The notes below the pieces were generated by a model that worked only from the letters and a program-made list of their open reading frames with translations, was not told the origin of the DNA and did not search any database. A stretch of DNA of 64,000 nucleotides from Serilophus lunatus (taxonomy: Eukaryota > Chordata > Aves > Passeriformes > Eurylaimidae), in assembly GCA_013399895.1 (NCBI GenBank), contig VXBA01001571.1, positions 310,001 through 374,000 of the forward strand. The letters are read 5' to 3'. Within the stretch, counting starts at the first letter, position 1, and every line of letters starts with the position of its first letter. A program made the position numbers and the translations under genes. Of the stretch, positions 12,045 through 25,228 are shown one piece after another.

Positions 12045-15000
12045 CTAGAGAAATAAAAGTAAATTACTTTTCACTACTGTGCATTTCACAAGTTCAATTA
12101 AATCAGACCATAGAAGTGATTTGCAAATTTATTTTCCTAGCCCATTCATTCTATTATTTCTGGAAAAAAGACAATCTAACAAGTAACTGCAGCTTAGGCA
12201 AACAGCTGCTTTTTCTGCCTAATCCTTTTAAAAACTAAACACTACAGCATAAAGTCAGCTGGAATTCCACTCCATACCACATTTAACATCAAAAAAATGC
12301 AGGGCTTATTCTTCCTTAGAAGAGTTTAGGGCTTATTAAAGGCTACACTCTTCCATATTCTTGAAAAATATTCGCCACTTCATTACCTGCACAATCAAAT
12401 GGAAAAGCTTCAAAGCTTTTGGGCAGATAAAGATTATACAAAGCAAAAAGCATCTGGTTCCTCAACAAGTCACTGCAAACATCCACTCATCTCCAGTAAG
12501 CAACAGATTAAAACAGCACCACTGACTCGATCCAGTACATGCACTTTGTCTGGCTTTGTGTTCATTTTATAGGGAATGACTGCATAGCAATATTCAAAAT
12601 GAGAATGATTCTCTAGCATGAGCCTTATGCACTCCTTACTCTCAGCAGCACCGAGCCTTTACTTCTGTGAGGAAATTTTGGGTTTGGGTGTTTTTGATCG
12701 ATGAACAGCTCATGGGAAGCTTCTCATCATACCAGTCCCCACGTTACCCTCAGTGTTCAAGCTCAGAACATAGCTTTGTTTCATCCAAGGAGATTATACA
12801 CCACCTCTTCTCTAATTATGCTCCTGAAATACAATTTGCTGGAAGCAAGGTGAGAATCTGGGAAGCACCACTGGATTTTTTTTTCTCAGTTTTTATAGTG
12901 GTCCTTGGGCAGCTGCTGCTGCCACTTCTTAGAGCAAGGACAGAGGTAGTGCCCTCCACCCTAACATGGACATTTCATATTATGTGAAAGCCTGTGCCTA
13001 TAAGGACAGATGTTTCTCGAAAAGATTTATAAACAACACCAATCTCCTCTTTGATTGGCTTTTAGCTCATTGTTTATTTTTAAAAAAGGCAAACAAACCT
13101 AAACCTCAAGTCAACAATTTATCCAGGAAAGCAATTCTATTTCTCAAATGCCATCTATCCTCAGACAAGCAAAAGTACTCTCCCTTTCAACAGAAGATTT
13201 ACAATAAAATTTCTGAAACCTGTTAAGTTTTTTCATAAGCTCTAAGGGACAATGTAAGGATTTTCTAACTTACAAAAAAAACATTTCTGTGTTATATCTA
13301 TTCTGTTTCAGAGTCTGGCTAAAGGAAAAGAAACACAGATAGAATCAATTTCTTAAATTACCACACCCCAGTGATTTAAAGAATACAACAATCAAAAATT
13401 TGATGTTTTGCTGCATGTGTGCCCTTTAATGTTACGCATATTTCCAGCCTGCTTTTAAGTAAAGTGGTACAACTCAAATTCCTAATTTCGTTTCATTAAA
13501 ATTCATGAGAGTCACCTTACAATACAAATAAAACCTTCACTGGGCACTCTGGACATACTCATCTACTCTGTTTATGTCAATTCCTAATTTGTAATTAATG
13601 AACTCAAGTTTATGTTATGTCAGGAGAGCTAATCAATATTAAATACAAAAATAAAAAAGCACAAACTTATTCAAAACATACTTCATCCTAATTAACCAGC
13701 TGGACCGTTTGATAAAAATCAGAGCCAGGCTCCTCAAGTACAGGGACCTGACACTACTTACATGGCAGTGTGAGAATGGACTTTCATTTCAATTAGGAAA
13801 TTATTAAAACTCTACACATGTTCTGTATTATTGCTGTAACACCCACAGTATCCTGCTTGGAAAAGCCACAGGACCATGGCACAAAGCTGGTTTATTAAGC
13901 CCAGACCCATGTGATTACAGGTAAATACACAATATATGTAATTTTGGAAGGTTACAGAGCACTACCATTTCAGATTCAAACCCTCTAACATCCTATGTAA
14001 AACCTCCAGGACAAGAAAGCTAAAAATACAATTATTATGTGTCACTGATGAACAGGAAAAATTAAGGGCACAATCATAATCTTGGTCTCTGTTGTAGTGA
14101 GGAATTTGGGAAAGAAATCCCGCTGAAAATGCTTTGTGTCCCCCACACCTCAAGCTGAAGAACAAGAAAAAGAAAATGCAATGTTCTTCTACTAATGTAG
14201 GGACCAGGAGGACATCCCTTCTCACCTAAAATGAAAGGTCTAGCTGGGGGCATTTAACACAGAGAACACAGATTTTGAGGATCTCTGAGAATGCAGAACA
14301 CCCAAATGTTTTTTCATTCTCTGGCCATGACAATTTCCAGGCATCTATGAATGTGCACACACATAAAGAGAAAATATCAGGCAGACTATATCAGGACTGA
14401 TGGATGTGTAGAGGTGCAGCAGAACCGAAGGAAATAATAATTTTTTCAACAGCCTTCAAGTGGATCAGAGAGTTTTATTGCTCAGGATTTTAGGATTCAT
14501 ATAGTATGAACAGAATAATAACAAAAAAAATTCCTACACTTTCATAAACTTGTAAAGCTGCAATTTAAAATAATTTACCACTCTCTCCCACAGCACCTGC
14601 AGAGAAGAATGGCCCAAATGCTCTGGTCCCCAAGTTAAATAATGTTGTATCCTTACTCCTTGTCAAAGCTACACAAATCACAGCCTGAGCTGCAGATTCT
14701 CTTCATCTTTACAAATACCAATAGAATTTATTAGATTTGTCCAAACTGCATCAGTGCAGACTACAAACGAGATGTCAGGGTGGCACTATGAACATTATTT
14801 TGCCTGTGGATGATCCATAAAAAAGAAAAGGAAGGAAGGATGGAGTACAGCAGACCCTCAGGGCAGGCAGGCAGGCAGGCAGGCAAAGAAGCCTATTGAT
14901 AACTGAATATATCTCGAATTCAGAAAACCTGTGGACTGGGGGTGGATTCTTGTTTTTAAGCAGAGCTCCATTCTGGAAACTCAACAGTAAAAACATGGAT

Positions 15001-18000
15001 ACATTATTTACTATTTACTATGCTGACTTTGGCTTGATAAATTTTTTATTATTCATTGATCCTTCCTTCTTGATGAAGAAAAGGAAACAAAAGTTTTTCT
15101 GAATGTAAGTTCCAGATGACAAGACTCTTATCCAACAGCACCCAACACCAATAACACCTACAAGAAATACTTTACAGATGAATTATAAAAAATATTACTC
15201 ATTTGGTTTCTTAAGCATTTTGTCCTCAAACTATTTTCTGCATGAAGCTGGTACCAGGGTTTGGGTTTTTTCTCCAGTTTGTTCATGGAAATCCATCCCA
15301 TATTCACTTTCACAATAAAATTGAAAGTGAAATTAGAAAAGAACTGCTGTTTGAGTAACAGGATGCCAATAAAACCATTGGGCATTAAAGTTTCCAAACT
15401 AACTGACACCACTTAGTACCCAGCTGCCAATCCCTTGGGGTGACTGAACAGCAATACCTTTCCATACCCATTTTTAATTGCCAATTCATTACAATCCAAA
15501 ACTGACATCAACTATTTCTACTGATCTAGTACTACAGTACTTCCTACCCAGACTAAAATCTAAAGAGAAATCTCATCTAATTCTACAGATTATTGCTGCT
15601 TAGGCAGAAGCTGGAATATACTGACTGAGAACAGACCTCCCCAAAATAGCCAATGATACAAGAAATAGAGAAATGAAGGGAATTTCTTGTTCTGGGAGGT
15701 GAAATATGGTGCTCAGGCCTTTCTCTCTGCTTGTTCTCTATCAAGGGGCATTGACTGACTACTAGAGGCAAGAAACTTTGCCCCTCAAAAAGTGCTCAAA
15801 GTCACAGGGAACAAATAACACTATTTTAGCTCAAGAATTTGTCTTAGACTATGTGTATGTTAATGGAATTAAAACTCCATGACAAAAGAATCCATCTGCA
15901 GAGATGTAATCATTATATGCTGTATGTAAAGGAAAATAAACACTCCATAGGAGAACATAAAACTTCATCTTAATATTAATGACTCTGATAATTAGACCCC
16001 TTTCTAAGAAAATCTCATTCAACATATGAAAAGCTTTAAAAGACTCATTTTCTTTTAAAAAACTGTCAAAAAAACTTTAGAAAACTGTTGAACAGCAACA
16101 TTAGAAATAATCAACAAAGAAACAACCAACAGTGAGAACAATATACACAGGACATGAATTAGTAGAGAGGAAACTCAAATTGATAGTGATATATTGTAAA
16201 TGAGGAAACAAATAATAAAATGTTCATATACTTTCCTCCTCCCTGCTGTAAAATACTTTTATAAATCTAAATTTTGGGGTTTGTAAAATTTCCAAACTTG
16301 GAAACAGTTCCAGTCAGAAGCTCCTGGGTTTATTTCGAGTATCATCTATTTTGCTTGGTAGATTTGCTTCTTTATTCTTTTTTTCTTTATTCCTAGCAAT
16401 TTTACAAGCAATAATTCAGGTTCTATTCTTCTGTGCATCTTGCTCCTTGAAGAACCAGAAGATTGTGTTTTATAATATTTTCTAATTACAGTGTCCCATC
16501 ACCACACCTACTGCTTTTTGTGTTTCAGAGAGCAAAGCAAGACTTTTTCAATTTTTTTCCAAACTTTAACATTCATTTTTTAAATATTTCTAACCACCAT
16601 TTTCCACAACTAAATTAACAAATCATACTTTTTGAGAAAGGCTCACACACATTGCATTTACAGGGCTTTTCCAAATTCCCTTAGTATAGTAAAAATGACA
16701 TTAAGTAGATCTCAGCACTTAATACAAGATGAAATGTCAGTACTTAGCTACAGGCAGTTTGCTCCTGAGAAACTGCAGATGCTGACTGCAATAACAGTAA
16801 AGAAACATCAGACTGTACCATTGCAGACTCTTCCTTAGGATATAACACTTTAAAACTAAAAACTATGGAAAAAAAATTCAGCATGAAGACCAGACTAACA
16901 CTATATAAATTCAGAAAATATTCTGGCAATTTCAGTTTATTCTTACTGAGTATCATTTTTCATGGGATTTGGGCTTGAAATTTGAAAAAGAATTTATTGT
17001 AGGTGTGCAGTCTGCAAATACGCCTTCCTCTGGAAAAAAAAATATATATATATTATTTGCCTAACAATAAGCATGATTTATTCCAAAATCCCATCATGAC
17101 CTTGATCTGCTTCTCACCCAAATTCCCAGTAGCAGCACATGCTCCAGGCACTCACGAGCGTTCAGCCATTCCTTCCGATTTTTAGCCCCTTTTCCCATTT
17201 TTGACGCCTTTTGTTTTCTGGTTCGTTTGGGTGTTGTGTTTTTTTTTTTCCTTCAAGTGACTATAAACCCCAGCTTTGTTAAATTCTCTCTGCTTCCCTC
17301 CTTCTTTCCTCTCATTCTCTGATCATTCCACTCCCATACTCAACTCTGATGGGCAATCAGTGTCATTCATTGGTAATAAAGAGAAATAAAAATGCACAAC
17401 TTCATCAGTTCCATCTCACAAAAGGCACCAGAGGATCTGTCTCTACAAAACTAATTTCTCAATTTCTTCCATTGTGAGGCACGTTTAAAATCTTTAAAGG
17501 GCTTTGATTATTGTTTAAATAAATCATGGATCAGGAATTCCAGCTGCCTAACTGTAACTAATTAAATTACCCAGCAGGAACAAGGGGGAGGTGAGTTTCT
17601 CAGATTGCTCACACTCCTTTTCCAGCACCAGCAGGTAACCCTGGCAAAGAAAACCTACTGACAAGAGCAGAGACGTCCTGTCAAAAACGTGCAGTCCTGG
17701 AGCAAACCCCAAAAGGTCTAGTCTGGGAGACTGCAAGCTTTTGAAGCCAAGAACGTGGGATATCCTGCTCCAGCAACAGGGTTCCTATAGGAGTACAGTG
17801 CACGGAATACAGGTGGATTTTATTTTAAGGGAAAAAACAGAAGCATTGGGAGGGAAACAGAGATGACTACAGAGCTGAAACAAGGAAGTTGGGACTCAGA
17901 TACATCAAGCTTCCACTCCTTTAATCAATTTGTAAATAGAGGGACTGTGTCTATGTCTAAAGTTGATCTCAAACTTCAGCCCTGGCATTTGGGAATGCAC

Positions 18001-18847
18001 ACACCTCTGCCTGTGTACTCATTTGGCTCCCAAAATTAATACAGATCAGCACTTTCTTCAGCTTTTCATTTATAATAGTCTAACATAAGACAAATACTTG
18101 GGATTTTTCTTTCTTCCTCCCATTGCTGAGTCTCCAGCTACTGAATCCACAGCGTAGCCTGACAAAGCATAACATATGTAAAAATATCAGGCTTAGAAGA
18201 TAAATCTTTGTTAAAAAAATTAGGCTTAACAGAGAGAAGCAACAGGTGCCTTTATGTCCACAGGCTGAATATTCTCCTGCCCACTTTTCTCCATAGGATA
18301 AAAGGAAGAAAACACTCCCACACTGCTTAAGAGGAAAAGCAGAGAAACTGCTGACTAGCTGGAAATTCTGTAATTCTCCTTGGGAGGACAAAAAACTCCA
18401 ACCTAATAGAAAAAAAATCCTCCAGCTAAATGTCAGTAGCGTCACGTCTTTATTGCTCCCTAAGGAACATCAGCATTATTGAAATCTGCCCTTCTCACTT
18501 CACATTCCATGCTTTCTGAGATTCACACACTTCTCAGCAACAAGTCTTTGGACCAGTCTCTACCTGCAAAACATAGACCTCAAGAAGAATACCAAGCCTT
18601 TACCTCACAAGGTTTATTATTCCAAAACTGAAAATAAATTACTCTTCCCTGATGTCTGGCAAAGTCTTAAGACTGCCCAAGAAAGGTCTGGGTTAAGAAA
18701 TGCAGATTACAAGTGGAACACATGAACAATAATATATGAAGTTTTGTGCCTGCAAAAAACACTAAATCACGGTTGATTAAAAAAAAAAATTATATCATAA
18801 ATTGAATTTTTACACAAAAAAAATGGTGGAATAAGTGCACAGTGATA
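12045..18847. other. Intronic stretch without recognised genes
   Basis: AT-rich intron. Apart from the GGCA tetranucleotide repeat listed separately, I see no transposon family, RNA gene or exon-like frame with good splice sites. Short open frames on both strands look random in composition. Confidence 0.7.
14862..14885. repeat. (GGCA)6 microsatellite
   Basis: Six perfect GGCA units, preceded by a purine-rich AAGGAAGG stretch. A plausible polymorphic length marker. Confidence 0.95.
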
Positions 18848-18915
18848 TCATAGATTCATTAAAGTTGGAAAAGATCTCTAAGATTATTAAGTTAAAACAT
18901 CCCACTTTTCAGAAA
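18848..18915 (-). mobile_element. CR1 LINE, 3'-end fragment
   Basis: On the plus strand it starts TCATAGATTCATTAAAGTTGG and continues as the reverse complement of the CR1 3' untranslated end (AAAAGATCTCTAAGAT and following). Only the last 70 bp or so remain, as expected of severe 5' truncation during target-primed reverse transcription. Confidence 0.75.
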
Positions 18916-20795
18916 GAAATCTCTTCATTGCATTCTCTCTCACTGGAAAATATTAGACCTCTTACTAATGGCTAACCTGTCTGATTTTCTGATACACAAA
19001 ATATCCTTTAGGTTTTCTATATTTTTTTATACGATCCAACAACACCCATCCATTTTTTAGCTAAAATATAAATTCTGTATTTTAAGCAGCAATTGAACAG
19101 CCAAGAAAGAACAAAAAGCATCTATACATTTCTCTGAATGCAATGAAGCAAATCTAAATCTATTGGAACACTTAATTAAGCAAGGTAGAACTCCTAATTT
19201 TCCCCAGATAGGAAAAGGAGATTCTCCCTATAGATATTGTTCCTTAGAGCACCAAATAGTGTAGTAATTGATAGCAAGAACCCTGATACAGGAATTAGAA
19301 AAAGGATATGCATATGTAATCATCTTGTAGTGCATATGTAATCATCCTCCAGGCCTGACTGCAGCATACACTCTCCATGCTAATTTTTCTCCTGTATATT
19401 CCATTAAAAATATACATGGTAACTACAAAAGCCATGATAAGATCCATAACATGATTAAGAAATGAAATAAATTGTGCCTCTGCAGCAAGTCAGATCTTTT
19501 TATGTACAAATAGAAACCAACCCCACACAGTTATTCCTATTAAGCTTCTTTATCAGCCTAACTCAAAATTAAGTATAATTTGTAGCACGTGTTTTAATCA
19601 GGTGAATTTACCCCAGCAGTTCAGTGCACCAGGTGCCTGCTGTGTTGCTGCTCTGCTGCAGGGTTACTCAAGTACCCCCACTGCACACACACTGACATTC
19701 AGCAGCAATTTTTGCAGCACACCAGTGTTTATCGAGCTCATCCATCCACGTTTCTGTCTAGTTAAACCCCTGAACAATGAAAGTGCTGCATCCCTTTGTA
19801 AAAATAGCACAATGGCAATGACAAGTAGCTGAAGCTAAATATAGCTCCTGCAGGCATATGCTGGGAATTAAATAGTACGTTTTACCCCTCCCCAACCCTG
19901 AACCAGTAAGCTTCAACAAGGAATCTCTAGTGAATACACACAGGAGCTCAATAAATCCCCCTTAAGCTTACAAGGCATATTCTGAATCTGTGCTGGCTAA
20001 AAATAACCATGTTTATAATGAGAATGGAGATGTGAGCAGAATAATATTAAGTTTAAAGGCAGGCACAGTGTAGTCATTCCACATTAAAAAATAGGGTGAA
20101 TCAAAGGTCACTCTGACAAACAGATACACAGGCTGACAGATAAAATATAATATACAGCAATCTTGTACTGAAGAGCACTCATCTCTCATTAAGCTCTGGG
20201 CCTCCTACTTGCCTATTACAGCCACATATTCACAAGGGTTTTTATGTGCATTTTTTTAGCTGGAATACAAATTGTTACTTCCAAAAGTCAGGAGTATACA
20301 ACACCATTCCTCTGGACAGTATTCCCCCCCAAGAGTTTAAATTCCCGCTGAAAATATTCAGAAAAAACAATATATAATTCTTTTTGTTGTATTAACCATA
20401 GAAATCTGCCTTCTTTAATTAAAGGCAAATTGTATCCAGGCCTCCCAGGTCCTACTATTGCAGCTGGATGCCCAAGGGGCTGATGTATGTTGTCAACTGA
20501 CTCAGAGGTTTTCCCTCCATCAGCCTGGACACCAGCTCAGCTGGCCACAGCTATCACAGCATCTCGTTCTTGGCTGAGACACAGATGAAAGACTAAAAAT
20601 AATTTAAACACAAGTAACTTTTATGTGGAACATTCCCATGGAGCGTTTTCTGCCTGCTGACACTAATCTGCATAATCCTTTAGAAAAATGTGTGCTGGGG
20701 AGTTGGGAAACCCTGCATGCTGCTCTGGAGGACTTGAAGGAATGGAGGGACAAGTCATCACACACAACCCTCAACAGCTTCTCTGATTCTGAAAC
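18916..20795. other. Intronic stretch without recognised genes
   Basis: AT-rich intron holding a short direct duplication at 19309-19346 (listed separately). No gene or transposon recognised. Confidence 0.65.
19309..19346. repeat. 16-bp direct duplication, two copies 22 bp apart
   Basis: TGCATATGTAATCATC occurs at 19309-19324 and again, identically, at 19331-19346. Each copy contains an ATGCATAT- or TGTAAT-like core resembling POU/homeodomain sites. It could be a small replication-slippage duplication or paired regulatory sites. Confidence 0.8.
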
Positions 20796-21356
20796 CACAG
20801 AATTATAGAATGGTTTGGGTTGAGAAGGACCTTAAAGATCATCTTGTTTCAACCTCCTGCCATGGGCAGGGACACCTTTCACTAGAGCAGGTTGCACAGA
20901 GCTCTACCCAAATTAGCCTTAAAAATTTCCAGGGATGGGGAGCCCACAATTTCTCTGGGCAACCTGTGCCAGGGCTCACCATTTTCACAGTAAAAAATTT
21001 CTTCCTTAAACCTACTCTCAGTTTGAAGCCATTCCCCCTTTGTCACTCCAGGCCCTTGGAAAAAGTCCCTCTCCAACTCTCTTGTAGCCTCCTTAGGTAC
21101 TAGCCACAATTTGGTCCCCCCAGACACTTCTTTTTTCCAGGAAAAACAATCTCAATTCTCTCAGCCCGTCCCCATAGGAGAGCTGCTCCATCCCTCTTAT
21201 CATCTTGATTCCTCCTCTGGACTCACTCCAGCAGCTCCATGTCCTTCCTGTGCTCAGGACCCCAGAGCTAGAGGCAGCTCTGCAGGTGGTTTCTCACCAA
21301 AGCAAAGCAGAGGGACAGAATTCCATTCCTTGACCTGCTCCCCATGTTGCTTTTGA
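20796..21356 (-). mobile_element. CR1 LINE, 3' part (about 560 bp)
   Basis: Reverse-oriented CR1. From its 3' end (20796) upward it shows the terminal TATAGAATGGTTTGGGTTG signature, the 3' untranslated region, and the eroded end of ORF2. In the minus frame covering 20882-21127 the family motif LPREIVGSPSLEIFKA is readable (usual form LPREVVESPSLEVFK). Further upstream come the typical segments about the CR1 RNase-poor C-terminal region, ending near 21356 at the usual 5' truncation. Stops and frameshifts make it non-functional. Confidence 0.92.
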
Positions 21357-22429
21357 TAATCCTGCCCTGACTTAAGCGGGAAGGTACAAAGAGAGAACTA
21401 GCGCAGAGACAGATGTTGATGAACAAATCTTACCCACACCTTTCCAAGGGGAAAGTTCTTTATGTAGAGACCAACAACTCAGCCTAGTTCTCCCCCACGA
21501 ATGGCTAAGAACATTCTGGTTGCTGTAAAGAAGCATCATTGAATGTATTTACTCAGGGTGTTCATTGCACCCTGTAGGCAGTGACCCTATGAGTGAAGGC
21601 ACAAGATGCTGCCAGGTACCTTCTCACTAAAGATCACACCCGCGAGAGGTGGATAAAACAAACTTTTGGACATAATGACGGAAAGAACCTGTCTCCAACA
21701 TAAACAACTTACATGTCATGAAACTATAAATGAAATAACATATAAAACCAGCCACAATCCAGAAAGAACATCAGAGAAAACCAGAAACAAGTGCTGAAGA
21801 AGTGACCCTCAAATTCAGAATGACATCTCTGATCAATCAATCATCTATAAACAGGTCATCTCTCACTTTCAAGACAGCGAGTACAGGCCCGTTTTTAATT
21901 GCTACCCCCCACATCTGGCTGCTGCAGACTCAGCAAACAAGTATTATCTTTCAGTATAATCTGAGTTAAGCAAACAAGACTTTTAGAAAGCTGTATGACA
22001 CTGTTAAGGTCTGTGAGTGTGAGTTTTCTCTTCCAAACTTCCCATCAAAGCAACACCACCAAGAATGAACAGACTCATCTGGAACAACCTGAAGTCCCTG
22101 GGTAACAGAATGAAGTTACCCAGTTTTGTTTTCTCATGCCAAATACTTCTCCACTGTTTCACACTTTCTCAACACAGCCCATCCATTCTCTGTTCCTTCT
22201 ACCATGGCTTTTATGAGAAAAGAGGCCAAGTTTGAACACAAAGTAAGGAAAGGACAGAAGAAATTTTTTGGTTTGTTCTCTTGTTTCTTTACTTTCTAAA
22301 ATATTCTATTCCTAATGTACTGTTTCCCTTTGGCATTGCTACTAAAAATGAAATTAACAGCTTTGTAGAACATTTCCTGCCTCCAACACCTCTACCCCGC
22401 ATTGCAATGGTTAATTCAGAGCCCACCAC
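21357..22429. other. Unclassified stretch, part possibly LTR-like
   Basis: Immediately 5' of the CR1 the sequence to about 21960 carries several CpGs (CCCGCGAG, TGACGG, AGCGGG, AGCGAG), unlike the surrounding intron, and an ACATATAAAACC motif near 21740 on the plus strand. That mix would fit a decayed LTR, but I found no TG...CA ends or target duplication. The remainder to 22429 looks like ordinary intron. Confidence 0.35.
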
Positions 22430-22830
22430 TGTGCATTTGGAATCAAGACTCTATTTTCTTCATGTGCATTACTTTACAATGCACATGTGGATCAATGTTG
22501 ATCTTCACCTCAAATTTTAACAATCTACCTCTATTGCAGGATAAGCTTGTAATCCCCAAAAGCTGGCTTTCATGTGTGCTGCCCTTGATAAACTTTGACA
22601 CATTCCTAATCACCATAACACCAAGATTCTTTATGAGCATGCACAGGCACAACACAATCCTGATGAATGAGGCTAGAGACCACCCTTCACTGAATAAACA
22701 GGCCATTTATCCTGCCTTGAACCAGCTCCTGACTCACGATGAGATCTTCACTTTTATCTCACAGAACATTTGTCTCTCTCAAAGACCTTGGAAGTGTTTT
22801 AGGAATGAAGTAAGCAGTATCAATGACATT
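22430..22830 (-). mobile_element. Ancient CR1-like LINE fragment
   Basis: The plus strand resembles the reverse complement of the part of old amniote CR1 elements that lies several hundred bases 5' of the element's end. Recognisable pieces are GTGCATTACTTTACAATGCA, AAACTTTGACACATTCCTAA, and a tail around AACCAGCTCCTGACTCACGA followed by TTTTATCTCACAGAAC. Divergence is high and boundaries are approximate. The 180-codon plus-strand open frame at 22402-22944 runs antisense through it and is not a gene. Confidence 0.55.
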
Positions 22831-23330
22831 CCCTTTGTTATGAGCTTAGAACATGCTTCAAAGAACTCTGACAGCTTTGCTTACCATGACACTGCCCTTC
22901 ATAAAAAACCATTTCCACAGTATCCCAACATATGTACCTTATAATTAACTCTGCAGTTACATTTCTGGTTTTTATAATGCTTATCAACAGTAAGTGTAAA
23001 GTAACTATATTAACAAATTCTGCTTCCCCTACAGCAATAGAAAACTTAACTTTTCCAAGTTATAAGCTTTTAAAACACCAGAGAATACGAAGACAATATT
23101 TCAGACAAAGAAGGAAGAGTCACATGCATCCCCCTCTGGGCATACGGTCTGACACATGTCCAAGACCATCACCACTATCCAAGTGAGAAAAATGTAGAGT
23201 TTCTACTTTACAACACATGGATCCATCCCATAAAAATGGTTTCATGAAGATCTCAAATCTATTCACTGTTCAAAACAGTCTCCTGAAGAACCCAGCTCCC
23301 TTCACTATGTGTATACTTTTTATTCACAGT

Positions 23331-23388
23331 ATTACTGTATATTATACATACATATTACTGTAATATTATACATAATATTACTGTAGTG
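23331..23388. repeat. AT-rich minisatellite, about 2.5 units of 21-23 bp
   Basis: The core ATTACTGTA followed by a TATTATACATA tail recurs three times: at 23331, about 23354 and about 23377. Units differ by one or two bases in length. This is a local slippage product in intron. Confidence 0.8.
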
Positions 23389-24716
23389 TAAAGAAAAATG
23401 ATACTCACATCCTCAAAAGATAAAACAATTCCTCCTCTGCAATAGCTGAAATACTTTAGAAAGAAATAATGCATCCAGAAAATATGAAAAAAATCAACTA
23501 TAACATATACAAGATCTTTAAAACTGAATGATCATATATTCCAGGAGAGCTCCTCTGTATTCTCTGGTTAAACAAACCTCATGTTTTCAGGAATTCCTGT
23601 GATTAGAAGGGATAAGCTCAACCAGTGAATTTTTGAAAGTAGGAGCAAATTAAGAAAGGGGCTTTAAGACAGGAATGTCTGAACAGTTTAATCAATAGAT
23701 CTGTTTATTCAGCACAGACATTACCATATAAATATGGGAGACTGAGCACTTCAGATTTTTCAGCTGCTCCTTGGGTTGGAAATAGCGGCTCTAGTAGCAC
23801 AGTCATTTCAAAATCAATAAAGTTACTGAACTAAATTTATCACTGATTTAATGAGTTTGATATGGAATGAATATTGCAAATTTCTACTCCTTAATATGAT
23901 GATAAATATTAACAGAATAAAAAAACAGTGAAATTAATTTTGCGGGACTAACACTTCAGGAATTAAATCCGTCCTATAGTTTAGCTAGAAGTGGGGTCCT
24001 AGATCTGCAGAACAGTAACAATTTCCATTCTAATCTTCTTCCTTTCCCTGGACAGGGTATCTGAGAGCCAATATGTGAAGCAACCAAGGCTTCACTCACA
24101 TTGTTAAAACATACAATCAGTTCCCCAAATAAACTCAGTGTATGTGATCTCCTGCAATGTTTCCCTCAGTACAGGGAATTTGGACTTAGCTCTTCAGTAA
24201 ACATAAGAAAATAATTGCAGATATGACTTAGACACAGAGATGACACTAAAATTAATTTCCATTCTTCATTGATCCCATTTTTCCCTGATTCAGCCAGGGA
24301 AACATGGTCCCTGCTGGATGGGCACCATTGCCTGCTTCAAGTCCCACCTGAAGGCTAAGAACACACTTCAAATTCTGTGACCTTACAACAAAACCAGACA
24401 AATTTTACAACAGCAGGGGTCATAAAGCAGATGAAAGGGATCACAAAATCCTTTCTCAGAAACACAGCTTTCCGAAGGGTTAGTCAGTGTCAGACCAGTC
24501 TCCAGCACCTTGTGCCACTGATTCTTGAACCATCATTCTTCCCAAGCTGCCACTAACTTACACATCTGTGTTCTTCACACAAATCAATTCCACTCCAAAA
24601 ATAACAGATCCTCCTACAAAAATATCATTATAGAAAAAGTCCTAATGTATGTTGTTAAGTTTGTGTTTTCTTCCTCCAACAAATTAGATTCTCAAAAGTC
24701 AACTGGATATCATTAC

Positions 24717-24777
24717 CTTTAGGTCCTGGTACTCGCCATTAACAAGAGAATTAATAAGGAGATTGAGAGATCTTTTC
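24717..24777 (-). other. Candidate cassette exon (unconfirmed)
   Basis: On the minus strand a 61-bp segment is preceded by a pyrimidine-rich tract ending TTTCCTTCAG and followed by AAG|GTAATG, a good donor. One of three frames is open and reads KRSLNLLINSLVNGEYQDLK, ending in phase 0, the phase in which the next downstream TRAPPC9 exon (11902-12044) begins. Against it, 61 bp is not a multiple of three, the peptide does not match TRAPPC9 as I remember it, and exon-like pairs of splice sites arise by chance in introns. If used it would probably be alternative or frame-disrupting. Confidence 0.2.
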
Positions 24778-25169
24778 CTGAAGGAAACATGAGAAATCTA
24801 ATTCCAAAATCTATGTTGTAAAACCATCTAAAATCATCACATGCTATTAATTCTCCACTTTCTAACAGAAAGAACAGAAAGTCCTTCTGTGTAAATAAAA
24901 AATAGTCTCTGACTCCCTTTTTCCTCCAAGACACTCAAGAATATTAAACATATTTCTCCATCTACCACCAACTGCTTACACATATGCAAAATTCCAGGAA
25001 AAAACTTTCTCATGTGACCACTTCACTCTGAAGGGATCCCCAGTGGTGAACTGACCTAAACAAATGCTAAAATTTATAATATTTTTATGAAATGTGTACA
25101 CACACGTTTTATATATTGACATATTCAAGAAGCCTGGAGGATGCCCTTCATCACATGGTCCTGAAAGGA

Positions 25170-25228
25170 CCAGGAACTTGGGTTTGGTAATCCTTAGGGG
25201 TCCTTCAGATATTCTATGACTCCATGAA
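25170..25228 (+). mobile_element. CR1 LINE, 3'-end fragment
   Basis: The segment ends GGTAATCCTTAGGGGTCCTT, then ATATTCTATGACTCCATGA, the conserved CR1 3' terminus with two degenerate octamers. The 5' limit is unclear; only the tail is recognisable. Confidence 0.7.

Larger units (their letters stand above)
22831..25169. other. Intronic stretch without recognised genes
   Basis: AT-rich intron. It contains the AT minisatellite at 23331-23388 and the exon-like segment at 24717-24777, both listed separately. Nothing else is recognised. Confidence 0.65.

Noticed and set aside
22402..22944. 180-codon plus-strand open frame
   Set aside because: It runs antisense through an old CR1-like fragment and shows no protein-like pattern or domain.
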